Source of the DNA: Chrysopilus asiliformis
Taxonomy: Eukaryota; Arthropoda; Insecta; Diptera; Rhagionidae
Direction of reading: 5' to 3'
NCBI GenBank assembly: GCA_964034945.1
Contig: OZ035962.1
Location: 16,301,388 to 16,365,387, forward strand
Length of the DNA stretch: 64,000 bases
This document shows positions 13,121-25,118 of the stretch, in pieces. The notes below the pieces were generated by a model. The model did not search any database and had not been told where the DNA came from. It was given only the letters and a program-made list of their open reading frames with translations. Each line of letters starts with the position of its first letter. Position 1 is the stretch's first letter. The translations under genes and the position numbers were made by a program.

Positions 13121-14632
13121 ACCCAAGGAGCATTTTTCGGTTGGGAAGTAGTCCTATGGCACACGAACCGACTGAAAGTCATGACTCACGACCGTCCTTA
13201 TGACTGAAATTGTAATACTGAAGAAGTGCTGACGACCCAAATACGACTGAGTGGCGAATAGCCGCTACCGCCTGAAGACGTTGAATATCCCGCGGTAGAA
13301 CTTTGATAAGTCTGCCGAAACCCTACGTAAGTCGGTTGCAAGAACCCTTTTCACGACCGGGAGAGAAAAAATGAGCGAAGATGCTACACAACGACAAAAA
13401 ATTCTCACAATAAAATGCTGACACAAATTAATTCACACTAATATTGGTTAAGCGAAAACATAAACATGAAGAGAAAACAACTTAGAAATTAAATGACACG
13501 AGAAGACGATGATTTTTATAAACGATATGGAAAACACGCACTTTTAATATCGAATTTATGGAGCTTTTCTAGCTTAAATTGACAAACCCTTGCAAATTTT
13601 TGACGAATATCATGATGATGTTTCGTAAAATTTCACGTGCCCTGCAGAAAATCCTTTTTACACCATTTTTTGCACTAAATAATTTTTTTCCCACGACAAT
13701 ATTTGAGTATTTTTTTACTCGAATAGTGTAAAAATGTCACTTAAATATCTTGAAAACACAATACTAGCCACTTAAACGTTTTTTCAGCACACATTCCGAT
13801 TAAAATTTCGATTTTTATATAATTTCGTTTCAATTTATATTTTGCCTCCATTATTAGTTGCTTATGTCAAATAACTGGGTTGCCGTTTCTATATTTTGCT
13901 CGATTTAAAATACTTTCATAATTGTTTTTAGTTGCCTTTATTAAAAATGTATCAAATTGATCAACTCGTTTGATATTTCATATAATATGGACAAAATATT
14001 ATGCAGCGCGTGATTCTAGTAGAAGTTCTAATGAAAACGATAATAAAAGTCGAAGTCTTAAATATTTTTTCTGAATTTTATTTAGAAAAGTTTATTAACG
14101 AGAACACTGGTTTAGAGGGAAAATGATAATTATCATTTTGACATTTCTCTTTTCCTCGATTTGGGAATTTGAGCCGTTTGTAGGGCCCATACAGCATTTA
14201 ATTAAATTTTATTCATATAAATGTCAAAGTTGGAAAGAGAGAAAATGTTTTCAGTGAGCGGTACGACTTTTCAGGTCCCCAGAATAGTTTTTAGGACCAC
14301 CTCACGACCATAATAATTTACCGGGTCGGTATCAAGTTCCATCAGCGGTTGTAACGTGGTTTTAAAGACCTTTGTTACGACCGTCGTAAGGTTGACCCAT
14401 AATTACGTACGGAGGTTGGATTGATGACCTCCTGGCCTGAAAAGTAGTCCGATGGTTGCGTAATAAGTCGTTAGGGCTACGAAATAATGCAAATTACGAC
14501 TACGCAACAACCAGTTGTTTTGTAGTCCACCAGACAGTTTTACGACCGGAGAGAGTCTTTGCAACTAAAAAGTAATATTGACGACGTCTTCATGCGGCCG
14601 TGAGAATTTTCTTAGGACTTTGTGCTCCTTGG
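13121..14632. mobile_element. ~1.5-kb element with CCCAAGGAGCA ends
   Basis: CCCAAGGAGCA at 13121 is mirrored by TGCTCCTTGGG ending at 14632, with TA outside both. The terminal 250-350 bp on each side are less AT-rich and rich in ACGACC/CGACCG words (for example CACGACCGGGAGAG near 13353 and TTACGACCGGAGAGAG near 14533). The middle is AT-rich with no coding remnant. Confidence 0.5.
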
Positions 14633-16257
14633 GTAAGTACGATTATGACATGTCCAAAAGTTTCTATTGTTCCTTAGGTAACGCGTAGTAAATAAATATT
14701 TGTATGTTCGGTGAAACTACTTCATCAAAATTTCAATGCTGAAAAGATCTGGACGCTAATAGGTTAAAATTCGCTGGTTTTTCGAAATCTAAAAAAAATC
14801 TTAAAAACTTCTCAGTGGACGTAAAAATTGTTTGCTAATTAAATTAAATAAAATAACAGTGTGGTCATTAATCTCTTAAACATTAAAAATTTTATGGTCT
14901 AAATGGAATTCTTGTTGAATTTATAATCCTTTCGTCCTTATTTAACTATTCAGTGGTTAACTGAAACGATATCTTATACGGTCGTCTATCCCTTTTATGA
15001 GGGTCCTTTTTCGTTAATCATGGACACTTTGTAAATTAGTCCTTGGCGTGTAATTACAATTTACAACTGGCACCACGTTTAAAAGGCGGCAAGATTAACA
15101 CAATGGCATTAAGGATATACCTTCTAATGTACAAAAAAGGATAATGACCAGTACTTGAGATTTTATTATTTTAGATATGAATAATGCTACCAAAACCTAC
15201 ATACTATCTTTACCAGTTTTCTGCTCTCTCCCGATTGAAAGACATTGAATTTTGGGATATGGCAAACCTCTTGACACATTGTTGTCTCGAGAGGTCTTAA
15301 AATGATTCCCTAAAGGTATTAGGATCTAGCATGGATTATGTTTTTCTCGTAACAGTGTGAATTAAGGAGCTAGACAATTAACAGATAAAATTCCATACCT
15401 CTTCAACATTATTTTCTGGTTCTTTGATATTATGGACGAGTTCAACAAAAATGGGAATTAAATAAGAGGACCAGTCTCTTGAAATCCTGATGTATACTGA
15501 GGTAAGAAGATCGTTTTTCCCATTATTTCGGCAGCAAAATGACAAACAATTATGTGTAGTAGCTGAAAGATACTTACCAAAAGTATCTAAAATACTTGTG
15601 ATCTATATTTCTAGAAGTTAGATTCAATTCCAATTTGTATTTGTGACCTAAATTCATTTTCGGAATTGTTTTCCACTGATATTCAGTTAAGTATGTTTTT
15701 CTTGAAATGTTGATCTCTTTTTTCTTACCTTTTGAGGTATTTGTTATTTTTGAGGTAAATAGATTTTTGTTGTGTTGTTTGCCTGCAACAATAAACGAAA
15801 TTTGTCTATTTTTGCACGCATCTTGTCACATAGTTTTGTGGTATCGTTGTCCAGGATAAGCCCTAAGTGATGCCGACATCAAAGGAAAACTCATTATTTC
15901 TGTACAGAAGGATGAGTCGACTTGAGATTTGTTGAGGACAGATTGGAATAAGGCTCACCCTCTCGTATTGGTAGCATAATCCTGTTCGGTAAGATGATAA
16001 GAATTTTAGATACCCGAATTAGGTTACAAACTTTTTGTGTGTTTTGAGTGGCCGCCGCATAACAATAGCGGAGCGAAGTTACTGCAAGTGTGGTATGTTT
16101 GAATATCTCAACACCGTGTATTTAAGTGCACCGAAAAGTAACTTAAATAATCTTAATTTATACAGAAGTAAAAAAAATATTCAGACTTGAGAAAAGCTAT
16201 AATTGCTGAAATTATCAAATACTTTATATGGAAACAGGCAAAATTTTTATCTACAAA

Positions 16258-16396
16258 AAACCCCATTTGTGTGTGGAGGGTGAAGGAGTGGTCCGTCTGG
16301 ATTTTGTTGTATGGAAGAATTATGTAAAACAATATTCTAAACACAATTCGTCTTTATAAATTTTTCGAAATGATGCACCGTTTTTGAGAAAATAGG
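16258..16396 (-). repeat. Dispersed repeat family R1, copy 2
   Basis: The reverse complement reads TTTTCTCAAAAACGGTGCAT, AATTGTGTTTAGAATATTG, CCATACAACAAAATCCAGAC, GGACCACTCC and CAAATGGGG. It is the only copy found on the minus strand. Confidence 0.65.
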
Positions 16397-16808
16397 AAAA
16401 AAGTTTTCCGATCTTGGCCTGCTCTGCTGCAATGTCTCTCGTCATTGTTAATAATCTACCACAGAAAACTTTCCGAGACGGGTCACTTACACTCATTCGA
16501 GTGACATAATCAGCCACTAGCCGGATATAAATTTTAGATGAGTACAACACATTCAAACTGGTGATTTGCAACATGATCAAAATTTTCTTCCATGATTAGT
16601 AAAAAATCGGCTTAACAAGCTACTCGGCTAGACATTGAGGCTAGGTTCTAGCATAAATGCGCCTACCTAGAGCGTCATTTTTCTGAGGCAACGCGGCATT
16701 TCAGGCGACATTTTAAGACATTTGGAAATTCGCTGCGTCAAATTCGGACCTGACGAAGGATGAAGCATAGCGATGCACTGCTCTAGAAAGTGTTCGGCCA
16801 ATATCAGG

Positions 16809-16989
16809 TAGGGTTGCCGTCCCGTTCTCTTTTCCCCAAACATTGTTCTCTATTTATGGCGATTGGGGTATTTTTAAGGTGATTTTCTGGGGCTGCATTT
16901 TGTTGCCTTAGGGGCATTCACAATAACAAAAATATCCCTGGACGCTTTTAAATAGAGGACAGCGTCTGATGGGCGAGATGGCAACGCTA
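16809..16989. mobile_element. Short hAT-like MITE
   Basis: The left end TAGGGTTGCCGTCCCG pairs with the right end, which reversed reads TAGCGTTGCCATCTCG. The flanking 8-mers ATATCAGG and ATTTAAGG agree at six of eight positions, a possible decayed target duplication. The element is 181 bp and non-coding. Confidence 0.45.
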
Positions 16990-17009
16990 ATTTAAGGGTT
17001 TATTTGACC

Positions 17010-17170
17010 TTCGCATTTAATTCTTTTCAATATATTCTACCTGTATTCATTTTTTAGATAAAAATTTTACTTGCGGTGTATAAGGGTATATTTGACCTTG
17101 GCATTTAAATTTTATTTAAACTAATTTCTACCTGTAAAAATTTAACCTGCGGCGCAAATTTTGTTGCATA
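17010..17170 (+). repeat. Diverged tandem duplication with TTTGACCTTnGCATTTAA
   Basis: TTTATTTGACCTTCGCATTT and TATATTTGACCTTGGCATTT lie about 80 bp apart, each followed by TTCTACCTGTA and ACTTGCGG or CCTGCGGCGC. A related ATTTGACCTCGG...GCGGCGCA string recurs at about 27668-27710. Confidence 0.6.
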
Positions 17171-17300
17171 CCGAAGAACTAAGATACCTTGTTTAAGATA
17201 TAATCACGGGGTTTCAAAATTTCCAAGCGTATACAAAAATGCGTTTTATCAATTTTTTTTAGAAAGGAAAGGGGCGCCAAATACAGGTTTCGCTTTTTTG

Positions 17301-17480
17301 GCAATTTTCTCGAAAATGGTTAGTCGTATCGAAAAAAATATATAGACAAAATATGTTTAGAATCTGATTTTACATAACCATCGAAATACATCAAAACTCA
17401 ATCGCACCATTCCTTGTCCTCCATTTTGTTCATAAAAATTTTGTCTGTCCTTGTAAAGACGATTGACTCCTGGCAATTGA
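17301..17480 (+). repeat. Dispersed repeat family R1, copy 3
   Basis: TTTTCTCGAAAATGGTTAGT, AAAATATGTTTAGAATCTGA, TTTTACATAACCATCGAAAT, CATCAAAACTCAATCGCACC, ATTTTGTCTGTCCTTG, then GACTCCTGGCAATTG. Confidence 0.65.
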
Positions 17481-19735
17481 GAAGATCTAAAGGGGTTATT
17501 TTAGGATTTTCCAGCTAAAAAAATGTGTGCTGGGTATTTTGATCTACTCAGCCCCCTGTAATTGGGGAAAATATATAAAATCGCATCTATTTTAGTTAGT
17601 TTTGTTTAAGCATAGATGATTTTAAAGTGAATTGATTTTATTTTTAATTTGCAGACTTTAGACAAAACATCGAAAATTTCGTTAAAGCATTCGTCCTTTT
17701 AAAATAAAAAGAAACTACTAAATGTGAATTTCGTAAGCAGTGTGATGCCGGTAAAAAAGCACAAACAATAGGAGGAAAATTAACGTGAAGAATTTTTTGG
17801 ACGCAACGTTTTTTAGCCCAGGAGTAGAAATCGCCACTAATAAAATTTAACTAATTTTTATATCACAAACCCATATGACTTTCTTCGAGTATTTTTTGAA
17901 TTCAGTAAAATCACCAAAATCACGAAATTGTTGCAGTCTCATTTTAACGACTTCAAACGGAAAATACAAAAAAACGACATGCGGAACACACCTTGCGTCC
18001 TAGTTGTCGAAACTAACAACTCTCAATCTAGTTAAGGCACTTTAATGGAGACGCCAATCAGTGAATTTTGACTGGGAATTCGAGGATGATTTCAAAGGAA
18101 TAACAAACAATTCATCCATTCAGCCATCCATTTATTATATTTTATTGGAATTGGAATGCTCAAAGGTTCTTAAATACCGTGGACCTTTTTTCTTAAATAT
18201 TTTCTCGAAACGATCCGAAAAAACCAACAAAAATCCACATAGCCATTAATCTAGCAATTTTTCAATGGCCAATTTGGAAAACAAATGTTGCACGAAATAT
18301 TCGGGCCGGAGTCAGCCGGGAGAGAATCAATAATTAACAGGTGATCAGACAGGTAAAAGGGGCTCCATAATCCCAGTGCAACATAGGTTTGAAAAAAAAA
18401 ATATGAATGTGAATACTGAGCAAAGAACACGAAGAACATAACGATGAACACACGCATTTCAGGCGCCTCACACAACCGAGAAGGTCGAAATTTCTCGCTG
18501 AAACTCTATCATTATGAAATATTTCAGAGAGCCAAAAGGGAAACACCTCCTTAGGATCTAATCTCCACCTTATCGTTGTATATTATGCTGGATTTATAGC
18601 CAGGGGTTCTGATTATGTTGACGACGCGACGTATGTTGCAACTGGCCTCGATCCGAACCGATCAACAAATCGACCTGGCCTGGCGCTGTGGCTAACTGGG
18701 ACTGCCTGGACAGTTTCGATGGGATCAGTTGGGATAGAGGAAACCATCCTGGCCACTTAAAACCCATCAGCAAAACCTGGCATTCGTCCGACCGACGACG
18801 TGCAGGGAAATTCACGAATATTTTAAAAAATGTGAATAGAACCATAATTAACAAGAGTTTTATTGGCTTCGAGGCGGTAGTGGTGTCGGTTGCATTTCTG
18901 TCTCCATGCCAATTAAACCTGTTAAATCACTATTATTAGGACGTGGTAATAAGGAACCATCATCATTCACAGGCACCGAAGAGGCCTCTGGGCCGGAATA
19001 AAGACTCCAAAAATTGATGAGAAGACTTTACGCCCTCTATTGGAATTGTTTGCTTTTCGAATGTGTCATGACGACTGCAAGCCAAATAAAAACACGAGCA
19101 GAATCATAAATTTTTTTTATGTAAATTTATGAGAAAAGTAAAAACAATCAATAATCGTGAACTGCCAAGGATGATCTCTGATTATGCTTAGAAACCCAGA
19201 GAGTGACGCGATCACTATCAATCATCGGAGTCCTGATTCCTGAATCTTCTAAAAATCATAAATAAATCACAGCTTAGTTACAGAAAAATGTCAGATATTA
19301 ACATGGGTAATCTAACGCTGTTGTGGGAATTTTTTTCAACTTTCGATTTTAGGCAACATAACGCAAGATATAAATTTAAATAAAAAAAACCAAACCAAAC
19401 TCGATAATAGTCGAGTTCTTGTTAAGTTTTTATTGAAACTTTGCAGGTTTTCGTTTGATATTGTAAATGCTGTGGCAGGTGGCTAAGGGCTAATAATACA
19501 ATCTGTTGTTTGTTTTCTAGTTGGGAAGTCTTCAATCATGTTCCGATTCGACCGACCGACGTCTGTTTTAGTCCTGAGAATTGACTTCTGTATTCTACGA
19601 TGTCCTCCAGCTGGTTTTTCTCATAGAATCCCCATATATGTTTACAATAACTTATCTTTTAAAATGCAAAAACTGGGTGGGCGTAATAAAATTCGATATT
19701 GGCAGAACAGTACACGCTCGATATAGTGAACTATA

Positions 19736-19978
19736 AAAAATTTTTTAAAAAAAGCTTTTATTAAAAAAAATGCACTAAAAAGAAAAAAATAATTTTCTGG
19801 ACGCTGTGTATCACAAATATAAAAGCTTTTAAAAAGCGAGATAAATGTTTATTTTATTGTTTTATGCTTTATCTCGCTTTTTAAAAGCTTTTATATTTGT
19901 GATACACAGCGTCCAGAAAATTATTTTTTTCTTTTTAGTGCATTTTTTTTAATAAAAGCTTTTTTTAAAAAAAATTTT
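19736..19978. repeat. Large near-perfect inverted repeat (110-bp arms)
   Basis: Arms 19736-19845 and 19868-19978 surround a 22-nt spacer. The inner part (GATACACAGCGTCCAG and AAAAGCGAGATAAA) matches fully when reversed. The outer parts are A/T runs. It directly precedes the 122-bp array and the GACAGACAG tail, and may form part of the same composite element. Confidence 0.85.
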
Positions 19979-20036
19979 TTTATTTTTTTTTATTTTGTTC
20001 TTTTTAGTCTTCGAATATATAGCTTTACATTTGAGA

Positions 20037-20536
20037 TGTCCTTACAGGCTTTTTAACTTGAGAATCGTATTCAGCGAACCCCAAAACCCGCAGAATATAT
20101 TTTTTCCCGGAACAATTGAGAAAAAGGATAATCACGTTATCCTTACAGGACATTCCGTTATCCTTACAGACTTTTTAATGACAGATTCGGATTCAGCGAC
20201 CCCAAAAACCCCAGAATAGATTTTTTTCCGGAAAATTTGGAGAAAAGGATAATCACGTTATCCTTACAGGACCTTCCGTTATCCTTACAGACTTTTTGAT
20301 GACAGATTCGGATTCAGCGACCCCAAAAACCCCCAGGATAGAGTTTTTTCCGGAAAATTTGGAGAAAAGGATAATCACGTTATCCTTACAGGACCTTCCG
20401 TTATCCTTACTGACTTTTTAATGACAGATTCGGATTCAGCGACCCCAAAAACCCCCAGGATAGATTTTTTTCCGGAAAATTTGGAGAAAAGGATAATCAC
20501 GTTATCCTTACAGGACCTTCCGTTATCCTTATAAGG
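20037..20536 (+). repeat. Tandem array, 122-bp unit, about four copies
   Basis: GGATAATCACGTTATCC starts at 20126, 20247, 20369 and 20491, giving periods of 121, 122 and 122 bp. The first unit is diverged and the later ones are nearly identical. Each unit has a short palindrome, AAGGATAA-TCACG-TTATCCTT, plus TTCGGATTCAGCGACCCC. Confidence 0.92.
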
Positions 20537-20735
20537 ACGAAGTAGTGAAAATATTGTATTGTCATCGGACTTATATAAGTGTGCAAAATTTCAAGTCAAT
20601 CGGACAAGTGGAAGTGGGTCAAAATTGGGTTGCAAGATTTGATCTGACAGACAGACAAACAGACAAACAAACAGACAAGATAGCGAGCTAAATAAAAGCT
20701 TTTAAAAATGAAGACTGTTCACTATATTGAATTGG
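20537..20735 (+). mobile_element. Repeat tail with GACAGACA tract following the array
   Basis: AATTTCAAGTCAATCGGAC, then GACAGACAGACAAACAGAC, then AATAAAAGCTTTTAAAAATG is a layout common at ends of arthropod interspersed repeats. GTTCACTATA at about 20720 mirrors TATAGTGAAC near 19724. Hairpin, array and tail may therefore be one roughly 1-kb non-autonomous element. Confidence 0.5.
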
Positions 20736-20883
20736 TTACTTTATACAGCTTATATTTCTTTTTATCCCGGAATCGTATAAAGCATGAAACTTAAATATTT
20801 AATTTGATCAACTTCCGGCACTAATAATTGACTTATCCGGCACTAATAATTGAATTATCTGGCACTAACAAAAAAAAAGTGTG

Positions 20884-21000
20884 ACTAGGGTGACCAGACC
20901 TCCGGTTTTGACCCGGAGTCCTCGAGTTTCAACCCCGAATTTCCGGGCCCTGGGTTTTGTTACAAAATCTCCGGGTTACGCCAACAATCCCCGGGTAACG
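20884..21000 (+). mobile_element. Partial copy of a TAGGGTGACC-type element end
   Basis: The end CTAGGGTGACCAGACCTCCGG resembles the left end of the hAT MITE at 37369. It is followed by CCGGGTT-type short repeats. No matching right end was found, so it appears truncated. Confidence 0.4.
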
Positions 21001-21169
21001 CCAAATGTTAAAGAAAATGAATATTATTTATTGTTTTGTTTTATTAAATTGTTGTTTTGTTTTATATGATATAGCATATAGAAGTATATTAGATTTAGTA
21101 TACCGTTTGCAACGTATCGAACCAATCATGGGACACAAAAATGAACTACACCATGGTGGTAGGGATGAC

Positions 21170-21420
21170 AAAAAAAATTGATTTCCGCATGTCTGTCCGT
21201 CTGGCTGTTCATCTGTCTGTCTGTCTCTTCGTGTGTCTGTTCGTCTGTCCGTCTGGCTGGCCACCTGTCTGTCCGTGTGCTTGTCTTCCTGTCCATCCGT
21301 CTGTCTGTGCGTGAATACCATCACTTTCGAAATGATTGAACTAGAGACTTGAAATGTTGTATAGTTACGTTTGTCGTAAATGATTGGGCTAAGTTCTTGA
21401 ACGGGCAAAATTGGACCACC
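21170..21420 (-). mobile_element. Repeat tail with long GTCTGTCTGTCC tract
   Basis: Mixed TCTGTCTG/TCCGTCTG/GCTGTTC words fill 21188-21310 and are followed by a CGAAATGATTGAACTAGAG segment. The reverse complement has the usual order of an arthropod repeat tail. A 126-codon minus frame across it is low-complexity Asp/Arg/Gln/Thr and not a gene. Confidence 0.5.
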
Positions 21421-23097
21421 AAAATTGGACCACGAAATTCTGCCATGGGGTAATATTTTTAACTACTACTTTTCTACTTTTATTTTTGGCTAGATTCATT
21501 CTATTTTTGAAGATAAAAAAAGAAAATATGTTATGCAACTTTTGTGGCATCGAAAGCATTTTTTTTGTCGTGTCACCAGAAGTAGAGTAAATCTGGACTA
21601 CTTTGTGATATTATTAATGTGTATTTTTTCAAAGTTTCAATACAATGGACTGTGTGCTGTGTGTTATTTTTATAATAAGCATATGCTTATACCCCACTTT
21701 TTTGTGCTAATTCTCCAATTTTAGTGTACAAAAGTGAGGAAATATTAAACTTCGGAAGCATGTGTTTATTGCCAAACCTTAAACAAGCGTATTTGTCCAC
21801 TTTTATTCACAAAAACTTAAAGTTTTGCTCCAAAAAAGCGGAGTATAAGCATATACTTATTTGTTATGTATAATCATATTCTAAACACTGTTTTAAATAA
21901 ACCAATTTCGGGAAAATCTCAAAAAACCCCTTTCCAATTGTGTGATACAAGTGGGAGGAACTTTGGGAGGAATGACTCCATTATTCTCAAATTAATTAAT
22001 ACTTAATTTACCTTTCCATAAAAGCAGCATCTGTGCAAAATTTGAAGGCCGCAAAAAATAAATATAAGCCAACTAAAAATCCCACCAACAATACCATTAG
22101 CACCTGGATTTCGAGTACATTCCCGATATTCCAAGAATCTCTCCGGTTTTATTCAAATTATCCAAAAATCTTTAATAAAATTCATAATGCCTTCCACATT
22201 TGGGATCCAAAAAGTGGGAAAATAAGATAATTTTATGGTCAACTTTTGAAGCATTCTATCGGAGACGCTGCATAAATTTTCTTCAATTTCGATTTAGTTT
22301 AAATATTCCGACAATTTTTTCTTCAGTTTTTGTGCACTCGTGGACAAATGATCATTATGACAATTAGAGTTGAGTACCACAACAACGTAGGTGTTAAAAT
22401 GCATTTGCATATTCTTCAAGGTGTAGAATTGGGTGTGTAAACAAACATAAATCAAGTGAGTTAGGTATCTGAATAAAACATTACACCTCAACTGCTGCGG
22501 CTATTATACAGGTGCAAACAAATTTGTGTCATATTGAAAATTACACCTACATATATACTTATCCATATATAAAATATCGATTTTTAAAATGCGTAGTTAT
22601 TTGTAAAGCAGACATTCTAAGGAGTTTGCCACGATCGCAAGATCACGATCGATTAGTTTACCTGAAATATGATCACGATTATTTCAAGTGGTGATTAAAT
22701 AGTTTTTACATTGGCTATAGAATTAATTGCGATATGTTGCTATGATTTAACGGTGACTAAAATAGCACACATTCATGTAAATGATTTACCTAATAAATTT
22801 CTATTGAATAATTTTTGTTTGTTTTAAATATTATTTGTTACTACTTTTAATCTGGTTTTATAGATACATGTAAGGTCAGATTTAATATGTTTCAATATAT
22901 TTGTTGATCTGTTGACATATGAAAGTAAATGGATTAAACTATCTGCATCTTAAAAATAAAGGATTTAATTGACCACAAATGTTCGCCCACACCACAAGCT
23001 GGCGTAGTTCAGAAATTTTGCACACAGATTCATAGGTGATTGCTAAGAAACGGTTTTTCAAAATTCCACCCCTAAAGCCCAATTCTGACTAACTATT

Positions 23098-23198
23098 GCA
23101 ATTACGATTGAAGCTTCTCGATCAATGAGATCAAAGCTTTCAACGATAAGAAAATGAAAGCTTTGATCTCATTGGTCGAGGAAGTTCAATCGTAATCG
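23098..23198. repeat. Inverted repeat abutting the hexamer array
   Basis: CGATCAATGAGATCAAAGCT and AGCTTTGATCTCATTGGTCG form arms of about 44 bp around a 13-nt spacer. The outer end of each arm contains the ATTACGATTG word from which the adjacent hexamer could have expanded. Confidence 0.85.
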
Positions 23199-23537
23199 TA
23201 ATCGTAATCGCAATCGTAATCGCAATCGCAATCGTAATCGCAATCGTAATCGTAATCGTAATCGTAATCGTAATCGTAATCGTAATCGCAATCGTAATCG
23301 CAATCGTAATCGTAATCGTAATCGTAATCGTAATCGTAATCGTAATCGTAATCGTAATCGTAATCGTAATCGTAATCGTAATCGTAATCGTAATCGTAAT
23401 CGTAATCGTAATCGTAATCGCAATCGTAATCGCAATCGTAGTCGCAATCGTAATCGCAATCGTAATCGTAATCGTAATCGCAATCGTAATCGCAATCGTA
23501 GTCGCAATCGTAATCGCAATCGCCATCGCAATCGTAA
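23188..23537 (+). repeat. Hexanucleotide array (CGTAAT/CGCAAT)n
   Basis: About 58 units of CGTAAT interspersed with CGCAAT and a few CGTAGT or CGCCAT variants. The variants cluster towards both ends while the centre is uniform CGTAAT. Two frames translate as Arg-Leu or Ile-Thr dipeptide runs because of the 6-bp period. They are not genes. Confidence 0.97.
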
Positions 23538-23539
23538 TA

Positions 23540-23713
23540 GCCATATCACACTAACGCTACTTTTGCGATTGAGGCTACGATTGGTCTTTTCGACCAATTA
23601 GACTCAAGTCTAAACTGAAAATCGTAGCTGCAATCGTAGCCAACTGTGCTCTCATTGGTCGAAAAGGCCAATCGTAGCCTCAATCGCCAAAGTAATCCTT
23701 AATGTGATACGGC
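23540..23713. mobile_element. Small MITE inserted at the end of the hexamer array
   Basis: The ends GCCATATCACACTAACGCTA and, reversed, GCCGTATCACATTAAGGATT extend into shared arms of about 60 bp (GATTGAGGCTACGATTGG). TA flanks both sides (23538-23539 and 23714-23715). It is non-coding. Confidence 0.65.
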
Positions 23714-23799
23714 TATTAGTCTAAATGTTGTTTTACAACACCAACTCCTTGCCAGCACCTCGATTACCACCGTAAGCCCAATTGGTGTTGTGAAACCTG

Positions 23800-24220
23800 C
23801 CTGTTAGGAGGCTGAGGAATATCACTCGAAATATCACTCGAGAGTTTTCGGGGCACTGATCACGAATCTGGTGTTGAAAATTCATAATTCGAAATGGAAT
23901 GTCCTTTAAGGATGACGCAAATATCCTTTTTCGAACTTTTTTTTCGGAAAAACTGGCTTCAGGGAGTTTTCAAAGTCGCTGACCACGAATCTGGTGTGAG
24001 AATCTCATAATGCGATGCATATCGCACAACTATGTAGATTAAAACCGCGACCAAAAATTAGATATTAGATTAGGTTTTGGATTTGGTATTGATTAAAAAA
24101 AATTTTTTTTGAGTTGGCGCTGTTTTGATCCTTTTTTCATTTATTTTCTCGGAAAGAGCCGCTGATCACGAATGTTAGAATTTCATAATTCGGAACGGGA
24201 GGTTCTGAATGCAAAGTCAT
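23800..24220 (+). mobile_element. Degenerate interspersed repeat, GATCACGAATCTGGTGT units
   Basis: GATCACGAATCTGGTGTTG, GACCACGAATCTGGTGTGAG and GATCACGAATGTTAGAATTT lie about 120 and 180 bp apart. Each is followed by TCATAATTCGAAA-like or TCATAATnCG sequence. This looks like a decayed relative of the 40750 repeat. Confidence 0.5.
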
Positions 24221-24810
24221 TTTTTTCCCAAAGAAAAAATTGTTTAGCTTATTTCTTTGTTTTTTGGTGCAACAAAACTTAAGCCTAAACCACAATTACG
24301 CGTGCGTGCGTGCGGCACCCACGCGGTGAGAGTAAAAACTACGTATTTATATGAGTAAATGTATAATTGCGCGTTGCTCAGACGCGTTGCCGCGTCCGTG
24401 CCGCGTAGAGTAGGCTCAGTCTCTACTTTTAGACGCGGTGACAACTACTAGATGCCAGAACTAAATAATGCCAAACGCACGCACGCGTAGTTGTGGTTTA
24501 GGCTGCAAACAAAGTAAATGCGACGAACGATGCGATACGATGCGATACGATGCCCGATGCTAGGGAAACCATTGAACTAAATGGAAGCGCCCATAGTGGC
24601 GACGATGCGATACACGATGCTGAACGATGTAAACGGCGCGATAGAATGGCAAGCATTCTGTCGTACACATCGTTTAACATCGCGCCATTAAATTCTGACA
24701 GCTAAAAATTTCATTTGAGTTTTCCGCATTATTTTCTTAAAAGTAAGTAAAATATTTTTATTAAACGTATAATTATCCAAGTTACATCTTTTTCACTAGT
24801 GGAAGAACCA

Positions 24811-24930
24811 ATGGACGTGGAAAAATTGATTGAGTTGGTCAGAAATAAAAATGTTCTGTTCGATAAACGACATCCACTACACAAAAACAACAAGTACACG
24901 GACAAAGTTTGGGAGCTGATTGCAATGTAA
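24811..24930 (+). pseudogene. MADF (Myb/SANT-like) fragment of Harbinger second protein
   Basis: The frame gives 39 residues: MDVEKLIELVRNKNVLFDKR, then HPLHKNNKYTDKVWELIAM, then stop. The spacing of LIELVRNK, LFDKRHP, YTDK and WELIA is the first half of a MADF domain. In intact elements this DNA-binding partner helps the transposase reach the ends. The domain is cut where the transposase remnant begins on the other strand, which marks the internal deletion. Confidence 0.72.
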
Positions 24931-25118
24931 TCGAATGTGTCCATGTCCATTCGAAAATAATTGCGGAAGCGGTCTGGATGTTTTCTTAAAACAGGATAAA
25001 GATGATGAAACTCGCCGTACAACATTCTGCCCTGATTTATTTCGTGGATACCATCTCTACAGAACAAAAGAAAGAAAGCTGTGGCAGAATTTTCAGCAAG
25101 AACAAAATCAAGTGACAT
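24919..25118 (-). pseudogene. N-terminal fragment of Harbinger transposase
   Basis: Starting at 25118 the minus strand reads MSLDFVLAENSATAFFLLF, then GRMLYGEFHHLYPVLRKHP and DRFRNYFRMDMDTFDYI. The GEFHHLYPVLR...F..YFRM.M.TFD pattern is the conserved leader before the DDE nuclease in insect PIF/Harbinger transposases. The nuclease domain is missing, and the frame then runs into sequence antisense to the MADF remnant. Confidence 0.72.

Larger units (their letters stand above)
14633..19735. other. Gene-free stretch with R1 copies
   Basis: Apart from the repeats listed separately, I see no exon with a known domain. The part at 18550-18860 is less AT-rich, with overlapping 83-86-codon frames on both strands that match nothing recognised. 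Confidence 0.55.

Noticed and set aside
21028..21408. 126-codon minus frame rich in Thr, Asp, Arg and Gln
   Set aside because: It translates the TCTGTCTG tract of a repeat tail.
23188..23537. Telomere-like repeat
   Set aside because: The unit CGTAAT is unlike the insect TTAGG repeat, and the array is interstitial with palindromic flanks.
23140..23597. Two long minus-strand frames of Ile-Thr and Arg-Leu dipeptide repeats (134 and 142 codons)
   Set aside because: They are direct translations of the 6-bp array and carry no independent coding signal.
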